This document shows positions 1-7,551 of a DNA stretch of 45,892 bases, piece after piece (position 1 is the stretch's first letter; each line of letters begins with the position of its first letter). This DNA is from Candidatus Desulfobia pelagia (lineage in GTDB: Bacteria > Desulfobacterota > Desulfobulbia > Desulfobulbales > SURF-16), in the NCBI GenBank assembly GCA_014382295.1, contig JACNJZ010000094.1, positions 1 through 45,892 on the forward strand, in the 5' to 3' direction. The notes below the pieces were generated by a model. It worked only from the letters and a program-made list of their open reading frames with translations, was not told the DNA's origin and made no database searches. Both the position numbers and the translations under genes were made by a program.

Positions 1-661
1 TTGTTTCCAGGGCAAAAGTGTCAGGGTGACACATACCGCACCCACACCATGTCACATGCTTGGCATGAGAAAAAATAATTTCAGGCAACCCGGGAAGCTT
101 CGGGGTCATCGGCTCATTGCGCATATTGACCATCATCTTATTCTTTTCGAAAGACACGCCTTCAATAAAGTCTTTTGGCGTAATCAACCCTTTTTGGTCG
201 GCTTCTGTCCAGTCAATTTTATTACCGTATCGCGACTTTGGCATTGTCTTCTTCAACTCGAAATACTTCTTTTTTGCAGCATCGGCTTTTAGCTTGGCAT
301 CCTGAGCGTTCTTGATATGACAGTTCTCGCACTTTTTAATGCTAAAGGCCTCTTTACCATCATGGCATGTCCCGCAGTAACGGCCATCCTGATTGTCATC
401 TTCAGAAAGACCGGTTGCATCGATTTCCATGGAAAACTCAATATCAACATGACACAGTCGACAGGAATGTTTGGCCCTGTGATTCCAATGTCTGAAAACT
501 ACAGCATCCTTATCTCCCTTCTTGCTGAACTGATCCATGAGAACGTTGCCATACTCATAACTTTTGGCAGGAGAGGCCTCAAGCTGTTGTGCCATTGCCA
601 ATACAAATAAAGAGACTACACATAATTGAACAACTCGAAACACAGTGCTACCATTCGTCAT
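1..661 (-). CDS. c7-type multiheme cytochrome c, partial (3' end outside window)
   Basis: Reading the minus strand from the ATG at 659-661 gives a continuous frame to the window edge. It opens with a hydrophobic signal segment (about residues 8-28), so the protein should be periplasmic. Four heme-binding motifs are visible: CRLCH, CGTCH, CENCH and, near the edge, CGMCH. The first three, with the HWNHRAKHSCRLCH lead-in and the EDDNQDGRYCGTCH stretch, match what I know of the c(7)-type triheme cytochrome domain. The fourth, preceded by FSHAKH, suggests a second triheme unit continuing past the edge. The role would be periplasmic electron transfer; the partner is unknown. The family is well supported; the full length is not visible. 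It is followed upstream by the divergently unrelated regulator gene on the same strand at 829-1230. Confidence 0.88.
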   Translation of the reverse strand, partial: MTNGSTVFRVVQLCVVSLFVLAMAQQLEASPAKSYEYGNVLMDQFSKKGDKDAVVFRHWNHRAKHSCRLCHVDIEFSMEIDATGLSEDDNQDGRYCGTCHDGKEAFSIKKCENCHIKNAQDAKLKADAAKKKYFELKKTMPKSRYGNKIDWTEADQKGLITPKDFIEGVSFEKNKMMVNMRNEPMTPKLPGLPEIIFSHAKHVTWCGCGMCHPDTFALET

Positions 662-828
662 AATCTATCTCCACAATGAATTAGAGGATGTTTTTATCCA
701 GATCAAAGGACCTGCTCTTCAAAACACCCAGGCAACTTATCATTTCACGAACCTTAAAGAAGACATCGTCAAAATCAGGTAAGACTTTAATGCGAAAAAT
801 TAAAAAAAGACGACACGGGTATCTTTTG

Positions 829-1230
829 CTATTTTTCCGGCGAATTTGAATCAACGGAGCTGAAGATACGCTTCCACACGTCGCACTTTTTGCAGATTGT
901 AATTTTATCAACCCAGCTTTTCTGGGATGCACATTCACATATTGTCCCATTAATAAACCAGCAGAGATTCCCTGACTGGTATTCATATGCAGGACAATTT
1001 TTTTTCAGATCCGGCGGGCATTTTTTCACATCCCAGCAATTTTTAGTGTCTACTCCTCCTCTTCTTTTTGAGAAAAGAAAATAAAGCTGCCGTTCAACAT
1101 GAGGAGGAATATTTCTCCACCCCTGCTCGTAACTGCTCACAGACTTCACTGAGACACCGAGCAGCTCTGCCAGTTCCTTCTGGGTTTTGCCGAGCTGTTT
1201 CCTCATTTTTGTAAATAATAGTTTTTCCAT
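829..1230 (-). CDS. XRE-family regulator with C-terminal two-CW cysteine-rich domain
   Basis: The 133-residue protein has an N-terminal helix-turn-helix of XRE type (about residues 5-45; the KTQKELAELLGVSVKSVSSYEQG stretch is typical). The C-terminal half is cysteine-rich, with Cys65, 71, 79, 90, 98, 100, 113 and 116. Two of these are followed by Trp (C65-W66, C90-W91), the signature of the two-CW domain. Eight cysteines suggest metal or cluster binding, so this may be a metal- or redox-responsive DNA-binding protein; that is inference. The start has a good AGAGGAAG ribosome site. It lies 167 bp upstream of the partial cytochrome on the same strand and could regulate it. The target is unknown. 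Confidence 0.8.
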   Translation of the reverse strand: MEKLLFTKMRKQLGKTQKELAELLGVSVKSVSSYEQGWRNIPPHVERQLYFLFSKRRGGVDTKNCWDVKKCPPDLKKNCPAYEYQSGNLCWFINGTICECASQKSWVDKITICKKCDVWKRIFSSVDSNSPEK

Positions 1231-1363
1231 GTCTTGTGCTTCCTCTGCTAGTAGTGATCACCGAAACAGGTTTTGTGTAATGTCACAAAATATATTACCA
1301 CATTGTTCCCCCGCCAACAATACAAATCAAACCCCAAACCAGGCAATTAAGCAACACTTTTTG

Positions 1364-1516
1364 GTAACTATTCAGCAGCACCCCATCTACACACGATCAG
1401 GCCTTATCGCATATGGATATATAGCTCGGCGGCCTGCTTGTGCATACCTGGAGCACTGCTGAATAGTTACAGATCTATAGTTTTCGAAACTATAAGCTTT
1501 TTCGCTGAATAATTAC
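1364..1516. repeat. Nested inverted-repeat element in intergenic region
   Basis: A 15-bp sequence at 1364-1378 is repeated perfectly in inverted orientation at 1456-1470. A third, slightly diverged copy (13 bp, one mismatch) lies at 1504-1516 in the same orientation as the second. Between the last two is a separate hairpin at 1476-1494 (8-bp stem, 3-nt loop). No ORF is convincing inside. It occupies most of the 364-bp gap between folA and the XRE gene. It could be a MITE-like relic of an insertion sequence or a structured RNA; neither can be proved from one copy. Confidence 0.65.
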
Positions 1517-1543
1517 ACTTTTTTGTGACAATTTAGCGTCAGG

Positions 1544-1567
1544 CAAAAACGGTGGAAAAACCACAGC
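1544..1567 (-). terminator. Possible weak terminator after folA
   Basis: Downstream of folA on the minus strand, a short GTGG-TTTTT-CCAC hairpin is followed by a run of five T. The stem is short, so this is a weak call for the end of the DUF2235-sir2-M23-folA operon. Confidence 0.3.
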
Positions 1568-1594
1568 CTTGAGATGTTCACCGCCACTGACTCC

Positions 1595-2071
1595 TTACTC
1601 CTTTTTTTTATAAAAGAAGACGGTGTACGGCTCCGGGTCTCTCACCTGCTCCGAACGGACAATAACATATTGATTTTCCTCAAGTTCCGGGAAAAAAGTA
1701 TCCCCAGCCACCTCACGATCAAGAACGGTGAGAATACACCCGGTCGCCCTTTCCAGCCCAAGGCGGTACAGTTGTGCCCCGCCAATGATAAACACCTGTT
1801 CCGCAGCTCCGCACAAATCGAGAGCTTTTTCAAGACTCCCTGCAATTTCGCAGCCAGGGGCAATGTAGGCATTATTCCGGGTAATCACAATATTTCTGCG
1901 GCCGGGTAGAGGCCGTCCAATTGACTCGTAGGTCTTGCGTCCCATCAAAAGGACATGTCCCCAGGTTATTTCCTTAAAACGCTGCTGCTCGCCTGGAATA
2001 TGCCAGGGGATATCATTATCTCGGCCAATGACACGGTTGGCAGCCATGGCTGCTATAAGGATAATTTCCAT
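1595..2071 (-). CDS. folA: Dihydrofolate reductase
   Basis: The 158-residue protein has the usual length and signatures of bacterial DHFR, which reduces dihydrofolate to tetrahydrofolate with NADPH in the cytosol. Visible are the N-terminal strand and loop (IAAMAANRVIGRDNDIPWHIP) and the NADPH-binding block MGRKTYESIGRPLPGRRN, followed by FIIGGAQLY. The catalytic acidic residue is Glu28, in the position of Asp27 of E. coli. The start overlaps the 3' end of the M23-like gene by 19 bp, so translation is probably coupled. It is the last gene of a four-gene minus-strand operon. No thymidylate synthase gene is visible in this window. Confidence 0.96.
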   Translation of the reverse strand: MEIILIAAMAANRVIGRDNDIPWHIPGEQQRFKEITWGHVLLMGRKTYESIGRPLPGRRNIVITRNNAYIAPGCEIAGSLEKALDLCGAAEQVFIIGGAQLYRLGLERATGCILTVLDREVAGDTFFPELEENQYVIVRSEQVRDPEPYTVFFYKKKE

Positions 2072-2658
2072 CTGTTGTCCTGATATAAAACATGCAGGGG
2101 ATCGCTGAAAAAAACATCCGGGTTGTTTTCCATTCCCCAGTGAAACGATTCTACCGGAAACCCTTCAGAAAGCCAAATGGTGGATATGTGCAGATGAGAA
2201 GGCATGGGCCTTTTTTTGAGTGCCCTATCTGCTATTGCCGCTATTTTTCCCGAATACTTCACTTCTGCGCCACCGGCAATATGAGGCAAAGGATCCACAT
2301 GCCCGTACAGGCTGTAAAGCTGCAGATTATTTTCATCAAAAATTCCATGCTGCAGCAGTATGGTGCGGCCAATTAAATCATCAAAGACACTGACAACTTT
2401 ACCGTCATACAGTGGAGGAACGAATATGCCGGGAGCAAGAGACTTTCTTATCCCCTGATCTGTCATGTAAAAACAGAAGTCAACTCCCTCATGGGGATGG
2501 GTCCTGTTTCCTCCGTCCTCCCACCACTTCTCTGTCTCTCCGAATTGCATTCCCTTTTTAAAATGCCATGCGGCAAAACCATCTTCACCGGAAAGCCTGT
2601 TGAGTGAGAGAAAAACCTCTGTGAATGCCGATGGCGGTATGTCGCTGATACTCTTCAT
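2053..2658 (-). CDS. M23/LytM-like metallopeptidase domain protein, no signal peptide
   Basis: The 201-residue protein carries the elements of a zinc M23 (LytM) peptidase: a HEGVD motif (His56, Asp60), a GHV motif with His120, and a HLH motif (His155, His157). The spacing and the GGAEVKYSGKIAAIAD stretch before HLH resemble the canonical peptidoglycan endopeptidase core. Unlike most family members, it has no visible signal peptide or membrane anchor, so it may act in the cytosol or on a non-murein substrate. It lies 3 bp after sir2 and overlaps folA by 19 bp. Family membership is inferred from motifs only; the overall sequence looks diverged. Confidence 0.65.
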   Translation of the reverse strand: MKSISDIPPSAFTEVFLSLNRLSGEDGFAAWHFKKGMQFGETEKWWEDGGNRTHPHEGVDFCFYMTDQGIRKSLAPGIFVPPLYDGKVVSVFDDLIGRTILLQHGIFDENNLQLYSLYGHVDPLPHIAGGAEVKYSGKIAAIADRALKKRPMPSHLHISTIWLSEGFPVESFHWGMENNPDVFFSDPLHVLYQDNRWKLSL

Positions 2659-2661
2659 GAC

Positions 2662-3399
2662 TTATAGAGACAAGGCCTCTGCCAGCGCTGTCATTGTTTC
2701 AGAAAATCCTGCGGCAAAACTTATTTCAGCCATCCCCGACAAAGCCAGCTCCTTATTAATCTCTATAATGGAGCCACCGCCATGACGCACACGACCTGGA
2801 ATCATGGAGGCAGGGACCACCTGGCAGGATGTGCCGGCAACAAGAAGCAGGTCAGCACCTCGCAAAAGATCTTCTGTCTGCTGCAGAGCAAGAACAGGAA
2901 TCTGCTCATCAAAAAAGACGACATCAGGCTTCAAAATGGCAGAACAGGTTTCACATTCCGGGGGAAGCGCCATGCGGTGCACTTCATCCAGCTCATATTT
3001 CCTGCCGCACTCCAGACAGGTGAACGCGCGTATTGAGCCATGGAACTCGACAACTGTATGGCTTCCTGCCTTCTGGTGCAGCATATCAATGTTCTGGGTT
3101 ATTATACCCTTCAGGATACCGGACTTTTCAAACTCAGCCATAGCCATATGACCCGCATTAGGCTCCGCATCGGCAATACCAATGAGTTCCCTCAGCATAT
3201 TCCACACCTTCCGGGGGTCCTCTTCAAAAGCGCCTAATGTCCCGTATTCCATAGGATCAAAACGGGCCCAGAGTCCTCCGGCACTGCGAAAATCGGGTAT
3301 CCCGCTCTCAGTACTGACACCGGCCCCGGTCAAAGCAACAGTCTTTCGGCTTTGACGCAGCATTCTGGCTGCTTTCTCTATCGCCTTTTCCCTCTCCAT
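2662..3399 (-). CDS. cobB: Sir2-family NAD-dependent protein deacylase
   Basis: The 245-residue protein has all sirtuin landmarks. These are the NAD-binding GAGVSTESGIPDFRS block (residues 25-39), TQNIDMLH (101-108), the catalytic His120 in EFHGS, and a structural zinc site formed by Cys128, 131, 149 and 152. The family removes acyl groups from lysines using NAD+, giving nicotinamide and O-acyl-ADP-ribose, in the cytosol. The length and intact zinc site fit a housekeeping CobB-type enzyme rather than the larger SIR2 effectors of phage defence. It lies 13 bp after the DUF2235 gene and 3 bp before the M23-like gene, so the genes are probably cotranscribed. Confidence 0.93.
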   Translation of the reverse strand: MEREKAIEKAARMLRQSRKTVALTGAGVSTESGIPDFRSAGGLWARFDPMEYGTLGAFEEDPRKVWNMLRELIGIADAEPNAGHMAMAEFEKSGILKGIITQNIDMLHQKAGSHTVVEFHGSIRAFTCLECGRKYELDEVHRMALPPECETCSAILKPDVVFFDEQIPVLALQQTEDLLRGADLLLVAGTSCQVVPASMIPGRVRHGGGSIIEINKELALSGMAEISFAAGFSETMTALAEALSL

Positions 3400-3412
3400 A
3401 TTTCCTTCTCCG

Positions 3413-4513
3413 TTACGCCCCTGTTGTCAAGTGATCGCCAAGCCCCTTATGGGAAGAGAGAGTCCCATCTTCCCCATACAGGAAATGTAACGTTGCCAGC
3501 ATATTCGGCGGCCTGTAGTTTCGATCCATGTGCATTCTGTCGACTACACTATGATGCAAAACAGGATACTCTTCAGAAATTTCATCATTTTTATTAACCC
3601 TTACCCACCGACTGGCCAGTGTCGCCCTGGCAACAGGAAACCATCTGTCCTTCGGGTGCATTATACCAACAGGGGAAGGCTTGAGGGTGATATCGTCCGG
3701 TTCAACGGCACAGGGCTCGCCTGCATTTCTCAAATTGGCGTAGTCTATATCTTTCGGAGCGATACTTTCCAGGCCAAGATTCCGTTTTTTTATTTCCCTG
3801 AGAACAAAATCCAGCGCGATATCAGAGAGGCCGTCATGGAAAAAACCACCGCCAACATCGCCGTGGGACCCTGGAAACCATATCTCTGTCACCCTCTGGT
3901 CCTTATTCATCAATGTCGGCTGAAAAGCGATCCTGTTTTCATCCAGAGCCACCAGGTGAAGGGCTTCCTGGACCCCGGCCGCCACGGTGTTATTTTCAAA
4001 CACCACATCCGACACCGGCTTTTCATCGTCATCAAGGTTAGGCAGGCCAAGGGAGGCCACCGTATCAAAAACAGCAAGAAATCGAATTGCGGGTATTGCT
4101 TTTACCCCGTGCAAACCTTTCTGATGGAGGATGGCGGCAAAACGCCGGGCCAGCGCCGCCCCCCGGGAAAAACCAAACAGATAGACAGAATCGCCATCCT
4201 GCCAAATTTCCGACAAATCCTTCCGGGCCCTGTTCAATATCCTTCCGACATCCAGATTTTCCGGAGCAAACACCACATTAAACAACCTCTGCAAATGATT
4301 GCCATACGTGCCGACACCAGAATAATACAGGCCGTGCTGCCTTTCATTCTGTGCCTTGTTCAGCATATTGCCGCCGAGCAGAAGATGCAGTTTGACAATA
4401 TTGGTGATACTGCTGTCCTCTATCCTGCCAAGCCCAAACCACTCCCGTTCCTGCTCAGCATCTTTCGGATGGTTATTTGTTCCATCAAAACAGATGGTGA
4501 TTTTTTTACCCAT
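3413..4513 (-). CDS. DUF2235 alpha/beta-hydrolase (Tle1-like phospholipase fold)
   Basis: The 366-residue protein begins with the family's hallmark KITICFDGTNN and has a GFSRGA nucleophile elbow with Ser117. A later FPGSHGDVGGG stretch (catalytic His/Asp region) is also typical. DUF2235 proteins include type VI secretion phospholipase effectors (Tle1) as well as many uncharacterised hydrolases. Here no VgrG, Hcp, PAAR or immunity gene lies alongside; it heads an operon with sir2, an M23-like gene and folA, which argues against a secreted effector. The substrate is unknown. It is divergent from hsp20 across a 99-bp region holding a palindrome. A long antisense frame overlaps it and is treated as a shadow. 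Confidence 0.85.
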   Translation of the reverse strand: MGKKITICFDGTNNHPKDAEQEREWFGLGRIEDSSITNIVKLHLLLGGNMLNKAQNERQHGLYYSGVGTYGNHLQRLFNVVFAPENLDVGRILNRARKDLSEIWQDGDSVYLFGFSRGAALARRFAAILHQKGLHGVKAIPAIRFLAVFDTVASLGLPNLDDDEKPVSDVVFENNTVAAGVQEALHLVALDENRIAFQPTLMNKDQRVTEIWFPGSHGDVGGGFFHDGLSDIALDFVLREIKKRNLGLESIAPKDIDYANLRNAGEPCAVEPDDITLKPSPVGIMHPKDRWFPVARATLASRWVRVNKNDEISEEYPVLHHSVVDRMHMDRNYRPPNMLATLHFLYGEDGTLSSHKGLGDHLTTGA

Positions 4514-4557
4514 TTTCCGGTCCTGCTTTTTTTATACTATTTTTTTCTTTGGCCCCC

Positions 4558-4590
4558 TTGCATATAAATGTATATATTATCTTATACATT
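4558..4590. promoter_or_regulatory. Candidate promoter with palindromic operator upstream of hsp20-lon
   Basis: A perfect 8-bp inverted repeat, AATGTATA (4567-4574) and TATACATT (4583-4590), has an 8-nt spacer. It lies in the 99-bp gap between hsp20 (+) and the DUF2235 gene (-). A TTGCAT hexamer at 4558-4563 and TTATAC at 4582-4587 are 18 bp apart and could be -35 and -10 boxes, which would put the palindrome over the promoter. It is not a CIRCE element. The assignment is inference from sequence shape and position. Confidence 0.4.
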
Positions 4591-4612
4591 AAGTTAAACA
4601 AGGGGTAAAAAA

Positions 4613-5050
4613 ATGGACCGATTCAAAAAATTTCCGTTTGGCAACATTAATGATATTGAAAAAGAGTTCGGGCGCATCGTACGTGACCTGTCATCTCATC
4701 GTTTGTTTCCCTTCCAGACCACCAGCCAGACACCCGCAACCGATATTTATGAAACCTCGGATGAGTATATCATCTACATGGAAATCCCCGGTGTTGACCC
4801 AAATGAAATCTCCGTCATGGCCACCGCTGCCAGTGTCACTATTTCAGGTGAGCGCACTAAACCTTCTTTTACCGACACAATATGTATTCACCAGCTTGAA
4901 GTGGAGAATGGTCATTTCGAACGCTCCATACATCTTCCGGAAGCCATTGATGCCGATGCAACATCATCAACCTGCAAGAATGGCTGCCTCCTGATCCGTA
5001 TGCCCAAGAAAAAAATCCAGACCCAAATCAAAGTAAATATCGAAGGATAA
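4613..5050 (+). CDS. Small heat shock protein, Hsp20/alpha-crystallin family
   Basis: The 145-residue protein has an alpha-crystallin domain from about residue 42 onward. It includes IYETSDEYIIYMEIPGVD, an ISGERTKP stretch, FERSIHLPEAIDAD and a C-terminal NGCLLIRMPKK. The family forms ATP-independent cytosolic oligomers that hold unfolding proteins. The terminal IxI/V motif is not obvious; QIKVNIEG may serve. An AGGGG ribosome site precedes the ATG. lon starts 8 bp after the stop, so the two form a proteostasis operon, probably stress-induced through the upstream palindrome. Confidence 0.95.
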   Translation: MDRFKKFPFGNINDIEKEFGRIVRDLSSHRLFPFQTTSQTPATDIYETSDEYIIYMEIPGVDPNEISVMATAASVTISGERTKPSFTDTICIHQLEVENGHFERSIHLPEAIDADATSSTCKNGCLLIRMPKKKIQTQIKVNIEG

Positions 5051-5058
5051 GGCCTGCA

Positions 5059-7446
5059 ATGAGTGAAGATAAAAGCGAAGAAAAACAGGAAACAAAAAAA
5101 AGCTCCTCTGATCTAGAAAAAATAATTGTACCCGCCGAGCTTCCCATTCTGCCGCTCCATGGCTTTGTTTTTTTTCCAGGCATGGGCTTTCCCCTCCAGA
5201 TAAAAAGTGATTCGGCCAAAAAACTGATTGACGATATTCTGCTCGGTGACAGGCTCCTCGGACTTTTCACACATAAACCCGCCGCCAGTGAGGAAGAACA
5301 GAACACCCCCCCGGAGGGAGCCATTGAAGAACACCTCTATTCCATCGGCGTAATGGGATATATCCACAAACTGATTAAAGGGCCGGAAAACACCTATCAT
5401 GTTCTGACCAGCGGCCTTAAAAAAGTTCATATCACCACATACACCCAATCGGAACCCTACCTGAAAGCCGAGGTTGAAGAACTTGAACTGATTGAAGAAA
5501 CAGGGAAAGAAATCGAAGCGTTTGACCTTAACCTCCGCACCCAGTTCAAAAAACTGGCTGAGCTGACCATGCTGCCCGCCGAGGTCAGCCTTACCGCGGA
5601 ATCTATCATCAGTCCTTCTTTTACCGCCTATCTCATTGCCTCCATGCTCCATCTCCCCATTGAGGAAGAACAGGCAATTCTGGAAATAGCCAACTTGAAA
5701 GGACTGCTGCACAGAGTAACCGCTGACCTGAATAAACGGCTGGAAACAGCTAAAATGAGCCAGAAGATTCAGAAGTCCGCCAAAGACGATATCGACAAAA
5801 AACAGCGGGAATTCTTCCTTCGCGAGCAGATGAATGCCATCAAAAAAGAATTGGGAGAAGACAAGGACAACGTTGAGATTGTTGAACTGAGAGCCAAATT
5901 AGCAAAAGCCAAACTAAGCACAGAAGCAAAAGAAGTGGCGGAGAAGGAACTGAACAGGCTGGAGCGTATCCCGCCCTCGTCTCCCGAATACACGGTTTCA
6001 AGAAACTATCTTGACTGGCTGCTGGATCTTCCCTGGGAATTTTCAACAGAAGATAATATCGACATCAATAAGGCCAAAGAGGATCTCGACAAAGATCATT
6101 ACGGTCTGGAACGCATCAAAAAACGCATCATAGAATTTCTTGCCGTCCGCAAACTCAAACAGGACATGCACGGCCCGATTCTCTGTTTTGCCGGTCCTCC
6201 TGGCACAGGCAAGACATCTCTCGGGCAATCAATTGCGCGGACAATGGGAAGAAAATTTGTCCGCCTGTCTCTGGGCGGCGTTCGTGATGAGGCCGAAATA
6301 CGCGGTCACCGCCGTACTTATATCGGCGCCCTTCCCGGCCGGATCATCCAGAGCCTTCGCAAAGCCGGTTCCAACAACCCGCTTTTCATGCTTGATGAAA
6401 TCGACAAACTGGGCACCGATTTCCGGGGTGACCCGTCCTCGGCTCTTCTGGAAGTGCTTGATCCAGAGCAGAACTCCACCTTCAGCGATCATTACATGGA
6501 AGTTCCCTTTGATCTCTCCAAGGTCATGTTCATCACCACCGCCAATATGCTGGACACCATTCCTCCGCCCCTGCGTGACAGAATGGAAACCATCACCCTG
6601 TCAGGCTATACTGATGATGAAAAACTTCATATCGCCAAAAGACATCTTCTCGAAAAAGAACTTGACGCCCATGGCCTGACTGCCGACGACCTGACCTTCA
6701 CCGATGACAGTATCAGGGCTATTATCCGTTCTTATACCCGTGAGGCCGGTGTGCGAAACATTGAAAGAAAACTGGCCGGAGTCTGCCGCGGGGCTGCCAG
6801 CAAAATTGCCGCAGGTGAACCCGGGCCTTTCAATATCAACGTCGAAGATCTCGAAGATTTCCTAGGGCCGGTTGAGTTTTTCCCGGAAACAATGGCCCAC
6901 TCCTGGGGGCCCGGTCTGGCAACCGGCCTTGCCTGGACCCCGGTGGGCGGAGAACTCCTTTTTATCGAATCAGCCCAGATGAAGGGAAAAGGAGAATTAA
7001 AACTGACAGGAAAACTGGGCGATGTCATGAAAGAGTCCGCCAGTGCAGCCCTCACTTATATCCAGGCCCATTCACAGGAACTCGGTATTGACGAGGACCT
7101 TTTTGCCAAAAAAGACATCCACATCCATGTCCCCGAAGGAGCCACCCCCAAAGACGGACCGTCTGCAGGTGTTGCCATGGTCGTCTCCCTCACCTCACTT
7201 CTCACCGGCAGGCCGGTGCGTAAAGATGTGGCGATGACCGGGGAAATTACCCTGCGTGGTGATGTCCTGCCTGTGGGGGGAGTGAAAGACAAGGTCCTGG
7301 CCGCAGTACGATCCGGCATCACCGACATCATTTTGCCCGCACTCAACAAAAAAGATATTTCCGAGTTGCGTGAAAATGTCAGGGAAACAATTACCTTTCA
7401 TTATACGACCGACATCAAGGAAGCTTTGAAAGTGGCTATTCCTTAG
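5059..7446 (+). CDS. lon: ATP-dependent protease La (Lon)
   Basis: The 795-residue protein has the full LonA layout: an N-terminal substrate-binding domain (about residues 28-230), a coiled segment with KKQREFFLREQMNAIKKELGE-type sequence, an AAA+ module with Walker A GPPGTGKTS and Walker B PLFMLDEIDK, and the C-terminal Ser/Lys protease. Catalytic Ser702 lies in PKDGPSAG and Lys745 in GGVKDKVLAA, 43 residues apart as in E. coli Lon. It degrades misfolded and regulatory proteins in the cytosol. It follows hsp20 by 8 bp. Length and motifs are normal, with no sign of damage. Confidence 0.98.
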   Translation: MSEDKSEEKQETKKSSSDLEKIIVPAELPILPLHGFVFFPGMGFPLQIKSDSAKKLIDDILLGDRLLGLFTHKPAASEEEQNTPPEGAIEEHLYSIGVMGYIHKLIKGPENTYHVLTSGLKKVHITTYTQSEPYLKAEVEELELIEETGKEIEAFDLNLRTQFKKLAELTMLPAEVSLTAESIISPSFTAYLIASMLHLPIEEEQAILEIANLKGLLHRVTADLNKRLETAKMSQKIQKSAKDDIDKKQREFFLREQMNAIKKELGEDKDNVEIVELRAKLAKAKLSTEAKEVAEKELNRLERIPPSSPEYTVSRNYLDWLLDLPWEFSTEDNIDINKAKEDLDKDHYGLERIKKRIIEFLAVRKLKQDMHGPILCFAGPPGTGKTSLGQSIARTMGRKFVRLSLGGVRDEAEIRGHRRTYIGALPGRIIQSLRKAGSNNPLFMLDEIDKLGTDFRGDPSSALLEVLDPEQNSTFSDHYMEVPFDLSKVMFITTANMLDTIPPPLRDRMETITLSGYTDDEKLHIAKRHLLEKELDAHGLTADDLTFTDDSIRAIIRSYTREAGVRNIERKLAGVCRGAASKIAAGEPGPFNINVEDLEDFLGPVEFFPETMAHSWGPGLATGLAWTPVGGELLFIESAQMKGKGELKLTGKLGDVMKESASAALTYIQAHSQELGIDEDLFAKKDIHIHVPEGATPKDGPSAGVAMVVSLTSLLTGRPVRKDVAMTGEITLRGDVLPVGGVKDKVLAAVRSGITDIILPALNKKDISELRENVRETITFHYTTDIKEALKVAIP

Positions 7447-7485
7447 TTCTCTCCAGAAATTTCCACATCCAGTCGTTGCTTAACT

Positions 7486-7528
7486 AAAAAAAGCGGCGGA
7501 GAGGTTACCCTCTTCCACCGCTTTTTTT
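7486..7528. terminator. Bidirectional intrinsic terminator between lon and the cytochrome-rhodanese gene
   Basis: A GC-rich hairpin (AAGCGGCGGAGAGG pairing with CCTCTTCCACCGCTT, 4-nt loop) is flanked by an A-run on the left and a T-run on the right. It can therefore end transcripts from both convergent genes. Confidence 0.85.
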
Positions 7529-7551
7529 ATCAGCTATCGATGAGCGCTATG

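Noticed and set aside
2662-4513. Sir2 plus DUF2235 hydrolase as a phage-defence pair.
   Set aside because: The Sir2 protein is a compact CobB-type enzyme with a zinc site, not a long SIR2 effector. The operon continues into folA and no other defence gene is nearby.
3530-4567. A 345-codon open frame on the plus strand.
   Set aside because: It lies antisense to the DUF2235 gene, whose protein carries recognisable family motifs. The plus-strand product has no recognisable domain and is rich in rare-looking composition; it is a shadow.
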